A DNA stretch of 64,000 nt from Zeugodacus cucurbitae (taxonomy: Eukaryota; Arthropoda; Insecta; Diptera; Tephritidae). The DNA lies in NCBI RefSeq assembly GCF_028554725.1, contig NC_071667.1, positions 80,452,001-80,516,000 of the forward strand. The letters run 5' to 3'. Positions 35,202 to 46,001 of this stretch are shown one piece after another (positions within the stretch are counted from its first letter, which is position 1; each line of letters starts with the position of its first letter). The translations under genes and the position numbers were made by a program. A model generated the notes under the pieces. The model did no database searches. It had not been told where the DNA came from and was given only the letters and a program-made list of their open reading frames with translations.

Positions 35202-35897
35202 ATGGCATTCAAGGTACGTTTATCCTCCACAGAGGATCGAATTGTCCTCCTCTACATAATAAGTTCTTACTAATAGCAGGAACTATTTATTTATTTGCAG
35301 TTTGTATTCGCACTCGCTTTCGTTGCCGTGGCTAGCGCTGGCTACGTACCAGTTGCCCCAGTATACCACTCCGCACCAGCCGTCGCTGTGCACGCAGTAC
35401 CTGTGGCCGTAGCCCAAAAGGTCGTTGTGAAATCAGAGGAATACGATTCTCATCCTCAATACAATTTCTCTTATGGCGTTGATGATAAAGTGACCGGTGA
35501 CTCCAAGAGCCAAGTGGAGGAACGTGATGGAGATGTGGTCCGTGGTGAATACTCCCTGATCGATGCTGATGGTTACAAACGCACTGTTCAATACACTTCC
35601 GATGATGTCAATGGTTTCAACGCCGTCGTCAACCGTGAACCTCTTGTGAAATCTGTTGCTGTGGCTCCAGTTGCTCACTATGCTGCCCCAGCTGTTGTCA
35701 AGACTGTTGCTCCTGTCGCCCACTACACCGCTCCCGTTGCCCACTACTCGGCTCCAGTCGCTCACTATTCCGCTCCTGCTGTGGTCAAAACTGTAGCTCC
35801 CGTAGCTCATTATGCTGCCCCAGTAGCCCACTATGCCGCTCCAGCTGCCCATTACGCATCATATGCTGCTCCTGCGGTCGTCAACTATCATCATTAA
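35202..35897 (+). CDS. CP9: RR-2 cuticular protein (type B unit)
   Basis: Exons 35202-35213 and 35301-35897; intron 87 bp, nearly identical to that of CP5 and CP6; 202 residues. The RR-2 domain is type B except for NREPLVKS, where CP5, CP6 and CP8 have [18 protein letters not shown] (Val for Ala) is private. The tail has six PVAHY modules and the ending VVNYHH. Promoter, intron, 3'UTR (AATAAA at 35999-36004) and about 100 bp beyond agree with CP6, so the pair is a recent duplicate separated by the type A genes CP7 and CP8. Confidence 0.95.
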
Positions 35898-36169
35898 GAT
35901 ATAAAGAATTTGAATAACAGAAAATGGATCAATGTGATATTAAAAGATAATTATTATTCTTTTTTCTATAGATATACCGATCATAAATTTATAGTATTAA
36001 TAAAACTTATTCGTATTTCAAACTACTTATTCGCATTTGAAATTAGTTTTCTAAAATATATACCTGGAGTACATATCTATTCTAAGATTTTCAAACAATT
36101 ACTATATTGGCCTCAAATTAATAAGATTTTTACTCAAAATCAACGGTTTAATTAAAATATGTTAAACAA

Positions 36170-36790
36170 GTAAGGAAAGGCTAAGTTCGGTTGCAACCGA
36201 ACATTTTATACTCTCACAATTTATTGCTATAGTTTTATTAAGATAACACTCAATTTGACCCATATATTCGGCATAAAGTCCAATAGAGTAACGAAAACCA
36301 TCATATATAGTATATGTAGGATGGGGTAATTCGACCAATTTCAACTATTTTTCCCACCACGCTACATTGTTAAATTAGGTATTATTCATAGGAATCCATA
36401 GAATTCATAGGAGATGAATTTCTATACAATAAATTTATCTAAATTTTCGGCATAAAATTGATCACAAGCACTTAGATCCTCATATTATAGTCCGATTTCG
36501 GCGTTAGAAATATAGTATTTGTGCAGAGTTTTGTTCCGATATCTTCACTGGTTAAGTGAATGAATCAGTTGGACTTCAAAATTGTGGTATAAGGAAAGTA
36601 GGCGTGGCTGTGAACCGACAAAATATACTATTGGCATGCCAAGCGAATGTTATGAACCGCATGTCGTTGAAATTGTTCCGTAGATATGGTTTTTTACCCC
36701 TAGGTGGGCGGCGCCACGGCGCTTTTCTGGTCTTTTTCCTTATTGAAATAAAGCACTATTAATAGTTTTCAACATATCCGTTGTATAGAA
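36170..36790. repeat. Copy of dispersed repeat R1x
   Basis: Begins GTAAGGAAAGGCTAAGTTCGG and carries GACCCATATATTCGGCATAA and TAGATATGGTTTTTTACCCC, in the same order as 4014-4690. The far end seems truncated after the TAGTTTTCAACATA segment. Confidence 0.6.
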
Positions 36791-37347
36791 GGATATTTTT
36801 AATTTCCTCTAGCCTTACTAAAAACATTTCTTCAGACTAGTGTATTTATAGTGGAAAAGTAAAATTTTCTAACTGTGTCGCTTTCGTCAAGAAACTCTAA
36901 TTGTAGAGAAATATTTTTGTTTTTCCTCACTAATATGTTGTCACACAGCATTTTAAGGTTAGCTGCATATAAAAGTTATACGAATGACAATAATTTCATA
37001 CAAAAGAAACCAAAGTACCATAAACATCTGATTAAATCTACTAAAAAGTTGTAAGACAACTATGCGCACTTGCAGCTGTAACATAAATGGCCATTATAAC
37101 TTTGACAAGCCCCAAATTCCAGTTCGAAATAGTTGTAATTCTTCTTGTAATTTGTCATGAAAGTGCAACCTTGAAATATGTACTTATTAACCGCAAGCAC
37201 CGAAATGATAGCAAATGACCTTGACAATGAATGAACATACCAGCAGTAATTTCAAGTGCATTTTGTTTCTCGTTAAGTGGCCCTTTCTAAATGTGCAGCG
37301 ATAAGATAAATGAAGAATTCCGTTACTAACCACAAAAAAAGTTCAGT
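36791..37347. other. Upstream region of CP10
   Basis: Non-coding. Its notable content is the FTZ-F1-type site listed next. Confidence 0.45.
37216..37224 (-). promoter_or_regulatory. Exact FTZ-F1-type site upstream of CP10
   Basis: TGACCTTGA, i.e. TCAAGGTCA on the minus strand, which satisfies YCAAGGYCR. It lies about 125 bp before the CP10 TATA box, in the same distance range as the TCAAGGT motifs of CP4, CP5, CP6 and CP9. FTZ-F1 is an established activator of some fly cuticle genes (Edg84A); binding here is inference. Confidence 0.5.
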
Positions 37348-37381
37348 TATAAATTAGACTAAATGTCAGACAGCTAATTCA
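37348..37381 (+). promoter_or_regulatory. CP10 core promoter
   Basis: TATAAAT at 37348-37354; TTCATTC initiator-like element with start A near 37381 (33-base spacing). Confidence 0.7.
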
Positions 37382-37430
37382 TTCAACACTCGCTAGTTCA
37401 ACGCAGAGCAACAGTTGGCAAAAATAAATC

Positions 37431-37903
37431 ATGATGAAGGTATGTCTGACTTGAACTCCAAAACAAAAATTTGATCTGATTAATAATTTTATAATTTTCC
37501 TTCAATATTTCAGTTTCTTATTGCATTTGCACTTGTGGCTACCGTTAGTGCCGGGCTCTTGGTACCACAACCACAATATCACTACAGCAAACAAGTGGAG
37601 GAATACGATGCTCATCCTCGATACCAATTCTCGTATGGTGTTGACGACAAAGTGACCGGTGATTCCAAGAGTCAATATGAGGAACGCGATGGCGATGTAG
37701 TTCATGGACACTACTCCTTGATCGATGCGGATGGCTTCAAACGCACTGTCCACTACACCTCTGATCCTCATAACGGTTTCAATGCCGTCGTAAACCGCGA
37801 ACCTTTGGTGAAGGTATCCCCAGTTGTGCCAGTGGCGCATTATACACACGAACCAGCTGTTGCATACCATCATGCTCCTGAATATCATCAGCATCACTAC
37901 TGA
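37431..37903 (+). CDS. CP10: short RR-2 cuticular protein
   Basis: Exons 37431-37439 (Met-Met-Lys) and 37514-37903; intron 74 bp (GTATGT...TTTCAG); 132 residues. It lacks the MAFK exon used by most of the cluster: the first exon is 9 nt and reads MMK, with two adjacent ATGs. The signal peptide ends about Ala16. Only about 17 residues separate it from the RR-2 domain (about 32-100: [51 protein letters not shown]). The tail is short and His/Tyr-rich and ends HQHHY, with no PVAHY array apart from a single one. Within the domain it is closest to the CP5 group ([11 protein letters not shown]). The exact Drosophila counterpart is not clear to me. Confidence 0.93.
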
Positions 37904-37959
37904 CCGTTGTACTCATGCGTTTACATAACTGTATTTATTTTCATTATTTTATTCACTTG

Positions 37960-38869
37960 TATTTGTTTGTTTTATAAATGTTTTTGATTATACACATACA
38001 TACAAAAATTTAATTATGTTATTTTTCGCCTTACTGTGAGTTATGTACATATATGTATATGTAAGTAAATATAATCGAAATGCAAATATTTTAAAGAAGA
38101 GCTTAAAGCTTCAAACATATGCGATTCATCGAACAAGTTTTGCAGTAAACCGTTACTTTTCAAATAATTTTGTATACCGTCTCTCGCTCGACTGGACCTT
38201 GGTTATATCGAGTTCAATTTGTGTCCGTTTCTATGGAGTTATCTGATTGGGCGATTTAAAAGCTGTTCAGAGCTTTCGCCCTCGGACTCAACTAACACTT
38301 GAAGCGTAATTTTGATACATTTTTGAAATCTCAATTTAGCAGCAAGCCAAAGCTCACAAAGAGCTGAAGAGGCAAATGACGATGATGCATCTTAGTACAC
38401 TTTTGATTGATAAAAGCTCATGTTTTCTTCTCAACGAATCTACTTGTAACAGATATGAATTTTTGTATAATAATTAATAAGCTCATGCTGTCCAAGTCTA
38501 CCATATCTGGAATGTGAAAGAAAAATCGTCAAAAGGTCCAAATAGCTGTATACATTTAGACCTTGACCTTCTTAATAATATTCCAATAACCGAGTTTAAT
38601 TAGCTTAGTGATCTTACAGTTGGACATGTACTTTTATCTTTTTGAGATCTTTGCTCAAATTGTAAGCAGAAATAGCTTCTTGTTGAAGAATAAGTAGTGT
38701 TCAGAATATTCCTTCAGTCATTCATAGGCAACTTGAAGCTTACAGTCTATAGGGAAAGAATTGTTTTGCAACAATTAGAAAAAGTGTGAGCTCCATATGT
38801 TTGTCTTTATCATCATCTCCATCATCATCAAGTTGGCACTACAACCGGGTGTCAGTTGTCTCTTTATTG
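37960..38869. other. Gene-free DNA between CP10 and a retrotransposon relic
   Basis: No supported gene. TAGACCTTGACCTTC near 38564 is FTZ-F1-like but imperfect and far from any start. Confidence 0.4.
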
Positions 38870-39050
38870 TCGCACTATGTCCGCGGAAAAGCTCATACAG
38901 CTCGTCATTCGAAACCGGTACTCACCTACTCCCATGCGTAGAAGACAAAAAGGCCTTCGTAGATCTTTTCTTCGAACTTGAATGCTCCTCGTTGTTCATC
39001 ATCGTCCATATTTTCTCAACATACATTAGGACGGGTATAATGAGTGACAT
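38870..39050 (-). pseudogene. Non-LTR reverse-transcriptase relic
   Basis: Minus-strand translation reads LIIPVLMYVEKIWTMM followed after stops by V-S-N-D-E-L-Y-E-L. This matches the conserved end of the reverse-transcriptase/thumb region of RTE/CR1-like LINE proteins (IPVLMYGxExW ... WNDELYEL). Only about 60 codons remain, with stops. Confidence 0.6.
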
Positions 39051-40803
39051 ATAGAGCGTTACTTTGGTTTAGCGAGAGATGGCTCTACTACTTTTCAATT
39101 GTTTACTTATTGCCTTTAACCATTATGGAAGCAGAATATGTCATCAAAAATATTTGAAAGAGCAGTTATCAATTGAAATTGTTGTACAAAGATATGTTCA
39201 TATATATGTAGATATATAAAACTATATTGGGATCAAGAAAACTTTATTTGTTTTTTAATCAACTATATAATTTAAAAAAATAAAAAAAAAATCCAAAACT
39301 CTATTTTCCAAATTTAGAAACTAGTGTACCCAACTCAAGAACATTCAGTTCAACATTCAAAGCACCCATAATCACATATTGTACATGAAAGATTCTTCAA
39401 GCTTATTTCAAAAATTCAGAAACCCTATTCCAAAATCACTTCTAATTTTCGATTTTCGAAAATTGTGTTATATGTTATTAGCTTTATTCTCGACTTCAAA
39501 CTTATATATTACCATATATTATTATTACTTGATATATGTATGTCTGTGATGAATTTAAGCCTTAAATCAGGAACTTCTATTACTAGCGTTAAAAACAAGT
39601 TTTAGGGAAAACTTTCAATTTCAAAACTCCTATTTGCATCCTTAAAACCAAACAATAGTAAAGTCAAGTCTCTTTTCCTAACAAATTCAAAAGAAGCTAC
39701 CAAACAATACCGCGTAGCGCAACGCTGTAAGTGGGTCAGCAGTTGTGAACTTCACCGCTATTTAAGCGCTCAATAACAAGTTATGAATGTGTATATTTAT
39801 AAAATTTTGCAAAAATTAATAAAACAAACATAACAACACTTTGGATCAATAAAGTGCAAAATTAGACTGAAGCAACAACAATAATAATGGAATAAAAAAA
39901 TAAGTAGCGAAGCTTCACCATAAAATAAAATGAAAATGTTTTAGGAAAAAAGCACATTTTAATAAAAGCTCAATAATTATTTTAACAAGCAAACGGCTAC
40001 AACACGTTATGTAGTAATAGCAAATACAATAAACAGTTACATTGTTGAACTTGAAGCAAGAAAGGGAGGTGTAAAAGAGGTGTGAAGAGTCATTGGGTAA
40101 GCAGAGGACGACGCTTAGTGAATGAGGTGGGGCAAAAAGACGAAGTGAGGTGGGCCAAATGCCGGAAAACCGCAAAGAAGGCATCGCACAAACTGTCGAA
40201 AGTGCTTTGCAATTTTTTATTATTTTTTTTTTAATTCGCAATCAAACTATAAAGTACAGATATATCGATATATTATACACACATATGTATATATTGCGAA
40301 TCAGCAATTTTTATTATTATTTAATCATTTGCTTACGATTATTTTCCAGCGCACAATCAATATGGGGGCTCACAATTAATATCGAAAATCCAAGCTACGC
40401 GCCGATCGTGCGTTGGTGGTAAGGGCGTGGTATGGCCGGCAGCGATGGTTATTACGCCACCAGTGTTATCGCCAGCGGCAATATGCACATACAATCGTAC
40501 CCGAAACTCTAACAAAGCAACGGTCTAGCAGCGAACGATCGTTTTGATATCCGTCGAGGAATGCAAATCATGCAGACGAGCGTACGCTTTTACTCGCATT
40601 TGCGCGCGGCAAGACGAACACTTGCACTTTTACACAAAACACTAAACACAATGAAATAATAAAATAATAAATGACTTAGAAAAAAGAGATAAAAGACCAC
40701 ACCAAGGGTATTACGTACATACGTAACCACGTGAAATAACGTGCATACCATTTACCGGCGAGTATTCCATATTCCATTGAATTTCGTGGCATGTAGATTT
40801 TGG
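39051..40803. other. Gene-free DNA upstream of CP11
   Basis: AT-rich to about 40350, then a distinctly GC-richer stretch at about 40390-40640 just upstream of CP11, which may be regulatory. Overlapping frames on both strands at 39915-40422 are unsupported. Confidence 0.4.
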
Positions 40804-40842
40804 TATATAAACTAACACTCGACTCCAACTCATTAGTATTCA
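40804..40842 (+). promoter_or_regulatory. CP11 core promoter (start uncertain)
   Basis: TATATAAAC at 40804. Two initiator candidates follow, CTCATTAG (A at 40832) and TTCAAGT (A at 40842); spacing does not choose clearly between them. Confidence 0.55.
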
Positions 40843-40926
40843 AGTCGCACACTTCGTAGTGGGAGGACAAACCAATACGCGAATTTTGTAATTTTTTGCA
40901 GTTATAGCAGCGCTCACATTCACGAA

Positions 40927-41674
40927 ATGGCATTCAAGGTGAGTGCATAACTTTCATATGAGTTGGCCTGTATTTGTTGCGGAGTATAGGAAATTTTCGG
41001 CATATTTAAATTTGGCATTCAGTTTCAACCAGAAATTTGCAATTTATCTGTTCTTTCAGTACTTCGCTGTTGCACTTCTCATCGGTGCTGCCCAAGCCGG
41101 CATTATCTCTGTACAGGAACAACATGCTATCCCCTTGGAACATCATCAACACCATGAGGCCGCCGCTTTGTATCATGCACCCGCACAAGTAGCTCATGTG
41201 GCTCACGCCCCCGTTCCACAGACAGTGCATTTGTTGCAGAAGCAACATGTTGCCCACGAACAGTATCCCAGTGATCCTCATCCTCAGTACAATTTCGCTT
41301 ATGATGTACAGGATGCCGTCTCCGGTGATTCTAAGCGCCAGTCGGAGAGTCGCGACGGCGATGTAGTCCATGGTGAATATTCATTGAACGATGCTGATGG
41401 TTTCCGTCGCACTGTCAAATACACTGCTGACTCTGTCAATGGTTTCAACGCTGTGGTCGAACGTGAACCCCTCACCCACAAAGTTGTGGCTGCTGCTCCA
41501 GTGCAGTATCATCATGCTCCTGTTGCTGTTGCTCCAGTGCAATATCATCATGCTCCCGTCCATGCTCATCAAGAGTACGCCGCCGTGCCAGTTCAGCACC
41601 AAGTTGCCGCACACACCAGCTACGAAGCTCCTCTTCCTCATCATGAAGAACAACAACACTACTATCATCATTAA
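40927..41674 (+). CDS. CP11: His-rich RR-2 cuticular protein
   Basis: Exons 40927-40938 and 41060-41674; intron 121 bp (GTGAGT...TTTCAG); 208 residues. The second exon opens with Tyr (MAFKYFAVALLIGAAQAG), where the other MAFK genes have Phe. The signal peptide ends about Ala17. A long His/Glu/Gln-rich segment (EHHQHHE, about 30-75) comes before the RR-2 domain at about 76-141 ([50 protein letters not shown]). The tail carries four AP-V-x-YHHAP-like modules and ends [22 protein letters not shown] recalls the Edg84A subtype, but the tail differs, so orthology is open. The longer frame from 40943 is rejected because it starts inside the intron. Confidence 0.93.
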
Positions 41675-41944
41675 TCGAAAGTATTGCCATTTCTCATCTA
41701 ATTCGCTTGCACTGCCCTTGTCATTGTGAAAACAAAAATTAGAATTAAGTAGCTAGAAAACAATTTGTACACCAAGTATTATGAATTAAACATAAAAAAT
41801 ATCCAATTTATATGAAGTATTTTTATTTATGACAAGAATATTTCTTGATCAGAGAGAGATGCTGCTGTAAACTGGTAGATACATTTTCAAGATGGTTTTA
41901 TATTAACATTAAAATGATAGAGGCAGATAGTCTTCCGACTATTA

Positions 41945-42680
41945 CAGCATTTTTTTCCAAGCGGAAACGGCTGCCATTAAGGCAGCGGTGGGTATATTGC
42001 TCTAGAGCGCATCAACCTTCTGAGAAGTGATGATTTTACCCTGATATCAGAGCGGCGATACCAGTCCTGAGTTCGATGACTATGCTCCAAAGCTGGTTAA
42101 GGAATGCTTATCTTCACTATCAGTGTCCTTTACGATTTGACTAGTTTGCCTAACTTGCCACAGTTGAATCGTGGGATATTGTGAGGCTATCCTATTGTGG
42201 TTTATTGCTGAACAGGTGGGCCTCGACTAAGCTGGACATGTGCTGATCAGTCCCTAGATCTTGCGCAGCTGTTCTGGCCTAAGGTGAATAACAAGAGATC
42301 TACGGAACTCTTAGCCTTTAGCAAATTTCATCTCTCCGTAGCCGTAGTGGTTTTAACTGTTCATTGTCCGCTCGGAGTACACGCTGTTAGATTAAAAATA
42401 AAGATAAATACTAACTGTAGAAATTGCCTGGAAGAGGACCATTTATCACTTTTTTCTGGAATGTCCCGCCTTTACGAGGTCAAGACAAAAATTTCTAGGG
42501 GTCTCTCTTTTTTGAATCACCGCGCGAACTAGCAGATTTTTTTTGGGTTCAAGACGTTTTGTCAAATCTTAATGCCTAATCAAGGGGATAATCTTGGCTT
42601 CACAAAGAATGGTCTCTCATAGCCTAAGTCTCTTTCCCTCAGGGGAACAGCCAAACAACCTAAACTAACCTACATATGTG
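41945..42680 (+). pseudogene. R1/I-type non-LTR retrotransposon relic (RNase H to 3' end)
   Basis: In order, in shifting frames: S-I-F-F-Q-A-E-T-A-A-I-K-A-A, an RNase H E-helix with its Gln-Ala-Glu; KLVKECLSSLS; then ELLAFSKFHLSVAVVVLTVH with CPLGVHA and C-R-N-C-x-E-E-D-H, the post-RNase-H knuckle region of R1/I/LOA-type LINEs. It ends in a CCTAAACTAACCTA tail near 42680, as expected for a 3' end. Several stops and frameshifts make it inactive. Confidence 0.75.
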
Positions 42681-43000
42681 GCCATAGAACTTATACTACA
42701 CAATATTTTCTAGTTTCTACAAATGTGACATATATTCTGTATTCATATTTTATTACAGAATGTTAGGACCTGGACAGGTTATCCAGGTAACTCTTGTTTG
42801 TAACCTAAAATTTATCAAAATAGTTATTACTTAAAATAGAGATGCCGAAAGTGAATGAACCCGGTCTGTAGGTTCCTTTAGTCCCCATATACCGAATATA
42901 TTAATTTTCATCTCTTGGACATTTTGGAATATGGACATTTTTTACATTCTTCAATATGCTTGTAAAAAAATTATTAGGCAAGTATTTTAATTATTACATA
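42681..43000. other. Gene-free DNA downstream of CP12
   Basis: Short AT-rich spacer between the retrotransposon tail and the CP12 poly(A) region. Nothing supported. Confidence 0.4.
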
Positions 43001-43073
43001 TTTATTTATTTGAAAATCACATTTTTAATTATACTACAAACAGTCAATCAACTCAAGCTACGAAATCGGGCAT

Positions 43074-43739
43074 TTAGTGGTGGGCGGCAGTGGTGTAGGT
43101 GGTGTAAGCGGGGGCAGCGTAGTGGGCAACTGGGGCAACAGTCTTAACTACAGCAGGGGCTGAGTAGTGAGCGACTGGAGCTGAGTAGTGGGCAACTGGA
43201 GCGGCGTAGTGGGCGACTGGTGCAACGGTCTTGACGACTGCTGGAGCAGCATAATGAGCAACTGGAGCAACGGTCTTGACGACTGGAGCAACGGCAACGG
43301 ATTTTACAAGGGGTTCACGGCTCACGACTGCGTTGAAACCATTGACATCATCGGAAGTGTATTGGACAGTGCGTTTGTAACCATCAGCATCGATGAGGGA
43401 GTATTCACCGCGGACCACATCACCATCACGTTCCTCCACTTGGCTCTTGGAATCACCGGATACAGCGTCCTCCACGCCGTAACTATATTTGTACTGAGGA
43501 TGTGGGTCGTATTCATCATCAGCCTTAGCCAAGACAGGCTGAGCAGCGTAAGCTACTGGCGCGGCTTTAATGACATGAGCGGCTGGAGCAGCATGGTACA
43601 CTTGTGCGGCTGGGATTAAGCCAGCGCTGGCGACGGCCAGAAGTGCGAATACAGCGACGAACTACAAGAATAATATACGAGTCAGATAAATGGTCTTATT
43701 TTTTTGAAGTAAACGCGTGTAACTTACCTTGAATGCCAT
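43074..43739 (-). CDS. CP12: RR-2 cuticular protein, minus strand (mosaic)
   Basis: Exons 43728-43739 and 43074-43661; intron 66 bp; 199 residues. The pre-domain part ([20 protein letters not shown], then [20 protein letters not shown]) and the YGVEDAVSG start of the RR-2 domain (about 54-121) differ from the CP1-CP9 set. The second half of the domain and the tail ([32 protein letters not shown], then VVKTV/PVAHY modules) agree with type B genes CP5, CP6 and CP8, including nucleotides, over 20 kb away and on the opposite strand. The tail ends [21 protein letters not shown] on the minus strand near 43001-43010 is the likely poly(A) signal. Confidence 0.95.
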
Positions 43740-43810
43740 TTCGATTCAATTAACTTGTTGACTGTTGAACTTGTGCTGCTGAGCTGGTGTTGCTCTGATG
43801 AATGAAAATC

Positions 43811-43849
43811 TGATAATGCTGCTCCAATTGCCCACATACACTATTTATA
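43811..43849 (-). promoter_or_regulatory. CP12 core promoter
   Basis: TATAAATA (minus, 43849 down to 43842); TCAG initiator-like element with start A near 43811. Spacing of 38 makes the start less certain. Confidence 0.6.
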
Positions 43850-43850
43850 C

Positions 43851-44955
43851 GAACTCTGTACGCATTACACTTTGCACAATTATTTTGGAATTATTACATT
43901 TTTCATTTTTACATCCATTTTTTAATGATGGTGAGCCATGCTGCAGAAGGTGTGTCGAAAAGTGTAGCATTGAAACTGTGGCAACAAGTCATAACTGCTC
44001 TTGTCAAATCATGTTTTCTTTCTTGATGCTTTTCAGCTTTATGGCCATTATACTGCTGTGTATTGTTAACATAGTCTATGTATGTATATTTGTGAACTAG
44101 GTTTACTGTAAACCCTGTCAAACAGTAGTTCATTTTTTTCGCCACCAATATTGTCTTTTCAATTTCACCATTTGAGATAAAGAGATATACAATCAAAAAG
44201 TCTTCTAATATGTTTGCTTATTTTTCATTATTCCCGTTATTTCTTTGACATTTTTACAGCAAATTGTATATAAATCAAACTAAATGAGATAAGGAAGCGA
44301 AAGAGATAAATATTTTTGAAAAAAATAAATGAAAAAAATTTTGCCAAGAATTAAAATGTTTTGGGAACCTCTGGAATGATTGAGCAAATTATTCGAGAAA
44401 TGCCCTCAAATTTTTCATTCATTTCGTTCCTCAATATACAATCATATGTACATAGCGAAGAAATAGATGATTTCACGTAGGAGGTTATGAAGCAATTTAT
44501 TTCAGGAGGTCCGAAAATGTCGTTTTTTCGGCAAATTCACTTATGACTTCTGTAAACAAAATTCTTAAGAGATGTCATAAAACGTTGAGATCTTTGCCGA
44601 TGGGACAACTAAAGTCTCTGCATTGAACTTACTTTCGTTAGGTGTTCAGAACTTCTAACTGTTTAAAGAATACCATTCTCTAAGTAAGTTCTAAGTTCTT
44701 AATTCGACTTAATAAAACTAAAAAAAAACATCGGGTTCCATTCAGTCTCGTGTGCTACGCTTAAATAGCTTGTGAACTATAAGCCATTTATTATTGTATA
44801 TATCTTGCAATATTTTTTAACTGTCCAAAAGTAGTATGAATATCATTGCATTCTGGAGATTTCCAAACCAAGTAATATAAAATATGAACTTTGGCCGAAG
44901 TGTTCGATTGTTACGTCAAGCTCCAATCCTCAAAAGAGATCTACTTGCGTACATA
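43851..44955. other. Gene-free DNA upstream of CP12
   Basis: No supported gene. Overlapping opposite-strand frames at 43798-44196 have no family signature. Confidence 0.4.
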
Positions 44956-45503
44956 CGAGGTGTGTTCAAAAAATAACGGAATTTTCGGGGTTTGAAAACA
45001 ATATTTATTCATTCACCTACATTCGCCTTCAAAATAGTCCTCATACGATATTATGCACTTATGCCAGCGTTTCTTCCAATCGTCGAAACACTTCGCAAGC
45101 TTGATTTTTGGGATAACCTATAGCTCTTTCAGTGATTTCTTATATGTTTGTAAAACGACGGCCGGCCCATAGGATTTCTCTTTATTTTTGGAGCTGGGAA
45201 AAAGTCTCACGGAGACATGTCTAGCAAATATAGTGGCTGGGGCTGATGCATTGTTACAATATTGTTTTTGGTCAAGAACTCACGATCAAGTAACGAAGTG
45301 TGAGCTTTTAACAAACGAAAATCGTCAACCTCATAAAAATACGTCTAACCTTAGCCGCCTTTTACAGACAAAGTAAGCAATGGGTATAGCTGGTAATTGT
45401 ATCCTACTTCAGGAGCATGTATATTAAAATTTGACAATTTAACTCATCAATCCGACAAATTTTAAATTTTACAATTCCCGTTATTTTTTGAACATACCGC
45501 GTA
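44954..45503 (-). pseudogene. Internally deleted mariner element with TA duplication
   Basis: The element spans 44956-45501 (546 bp) between TA dinucleotides. Inverted ends: CGAGGTGTGTTCAAAAAATA and, reversed, CGCGGTATGTTCAAAAAATA. On the minus strand 45135-45013 reads KSLKEL, a stop, then VIPKIKLAKCFDDWKKRWHK, CIISYEDYFEGE and a stop: the C-terminus of a mariner transposase. The catalytic domain is missing. A more decayed sister copy lies at 53182-53538. Confidence 0.8.
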
Positions 45504-45918
45504 TGTTTTTATGAGATTCGAAGATGAGTTTACGAAGTGTTAAACACTCAAGTAGAATCCACAGTGTTTAATTACCAATGCATTTTCGTCTATTTATTCT
45601 AATTTGTGCCAGATTCACACTGAATTTCTAAATTTTGGTCATAAATTTTGTTGGATCTCTGATCAAAATCAAGTTTTGTACACATTTAGAATAATATTTT
45701 GCAAATTGTGTTGTGGGTTTTTTGTTTGGCCTCTACTCAAGCCACTTTTGGTTTCAGCATTTACACTACGACACCAGCGCTTTACTAAAGAACACATTTC
45801 GTTGCGACCGATTTATTAAAACGCTCCTCATGCACTTCGCTGTGACTTATATGGTTAGCCATAAAGCCGAAAATGAATATCAATTATTTGTCATCAATGA
45901 CAAAACAGACGATTTGAG
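45504..45918. other. Upstream region of CP13
   Basis: Non-coding; overlapping plus frames at 45604-46033 run into the CP13 leader and are unsupported. Confidence 0.4.
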
Positions 45919-45957
45919 TATAAATGCCGATCGGCGTTGCGAAGAACCACATTCAGT
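45919..45957 (+). promoter_or_regulatory. CP13 core promoter
   Basis: TATAAAT at 45919-45925; TTCAGTG initiator with start A near 45955 (36-base spacing). Confidence 0.6.
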
Positions 45958-46001
45958 GTTTAACATTTGTTTCATACGGACAGAACAAAATAATCCAAAA
46001 A

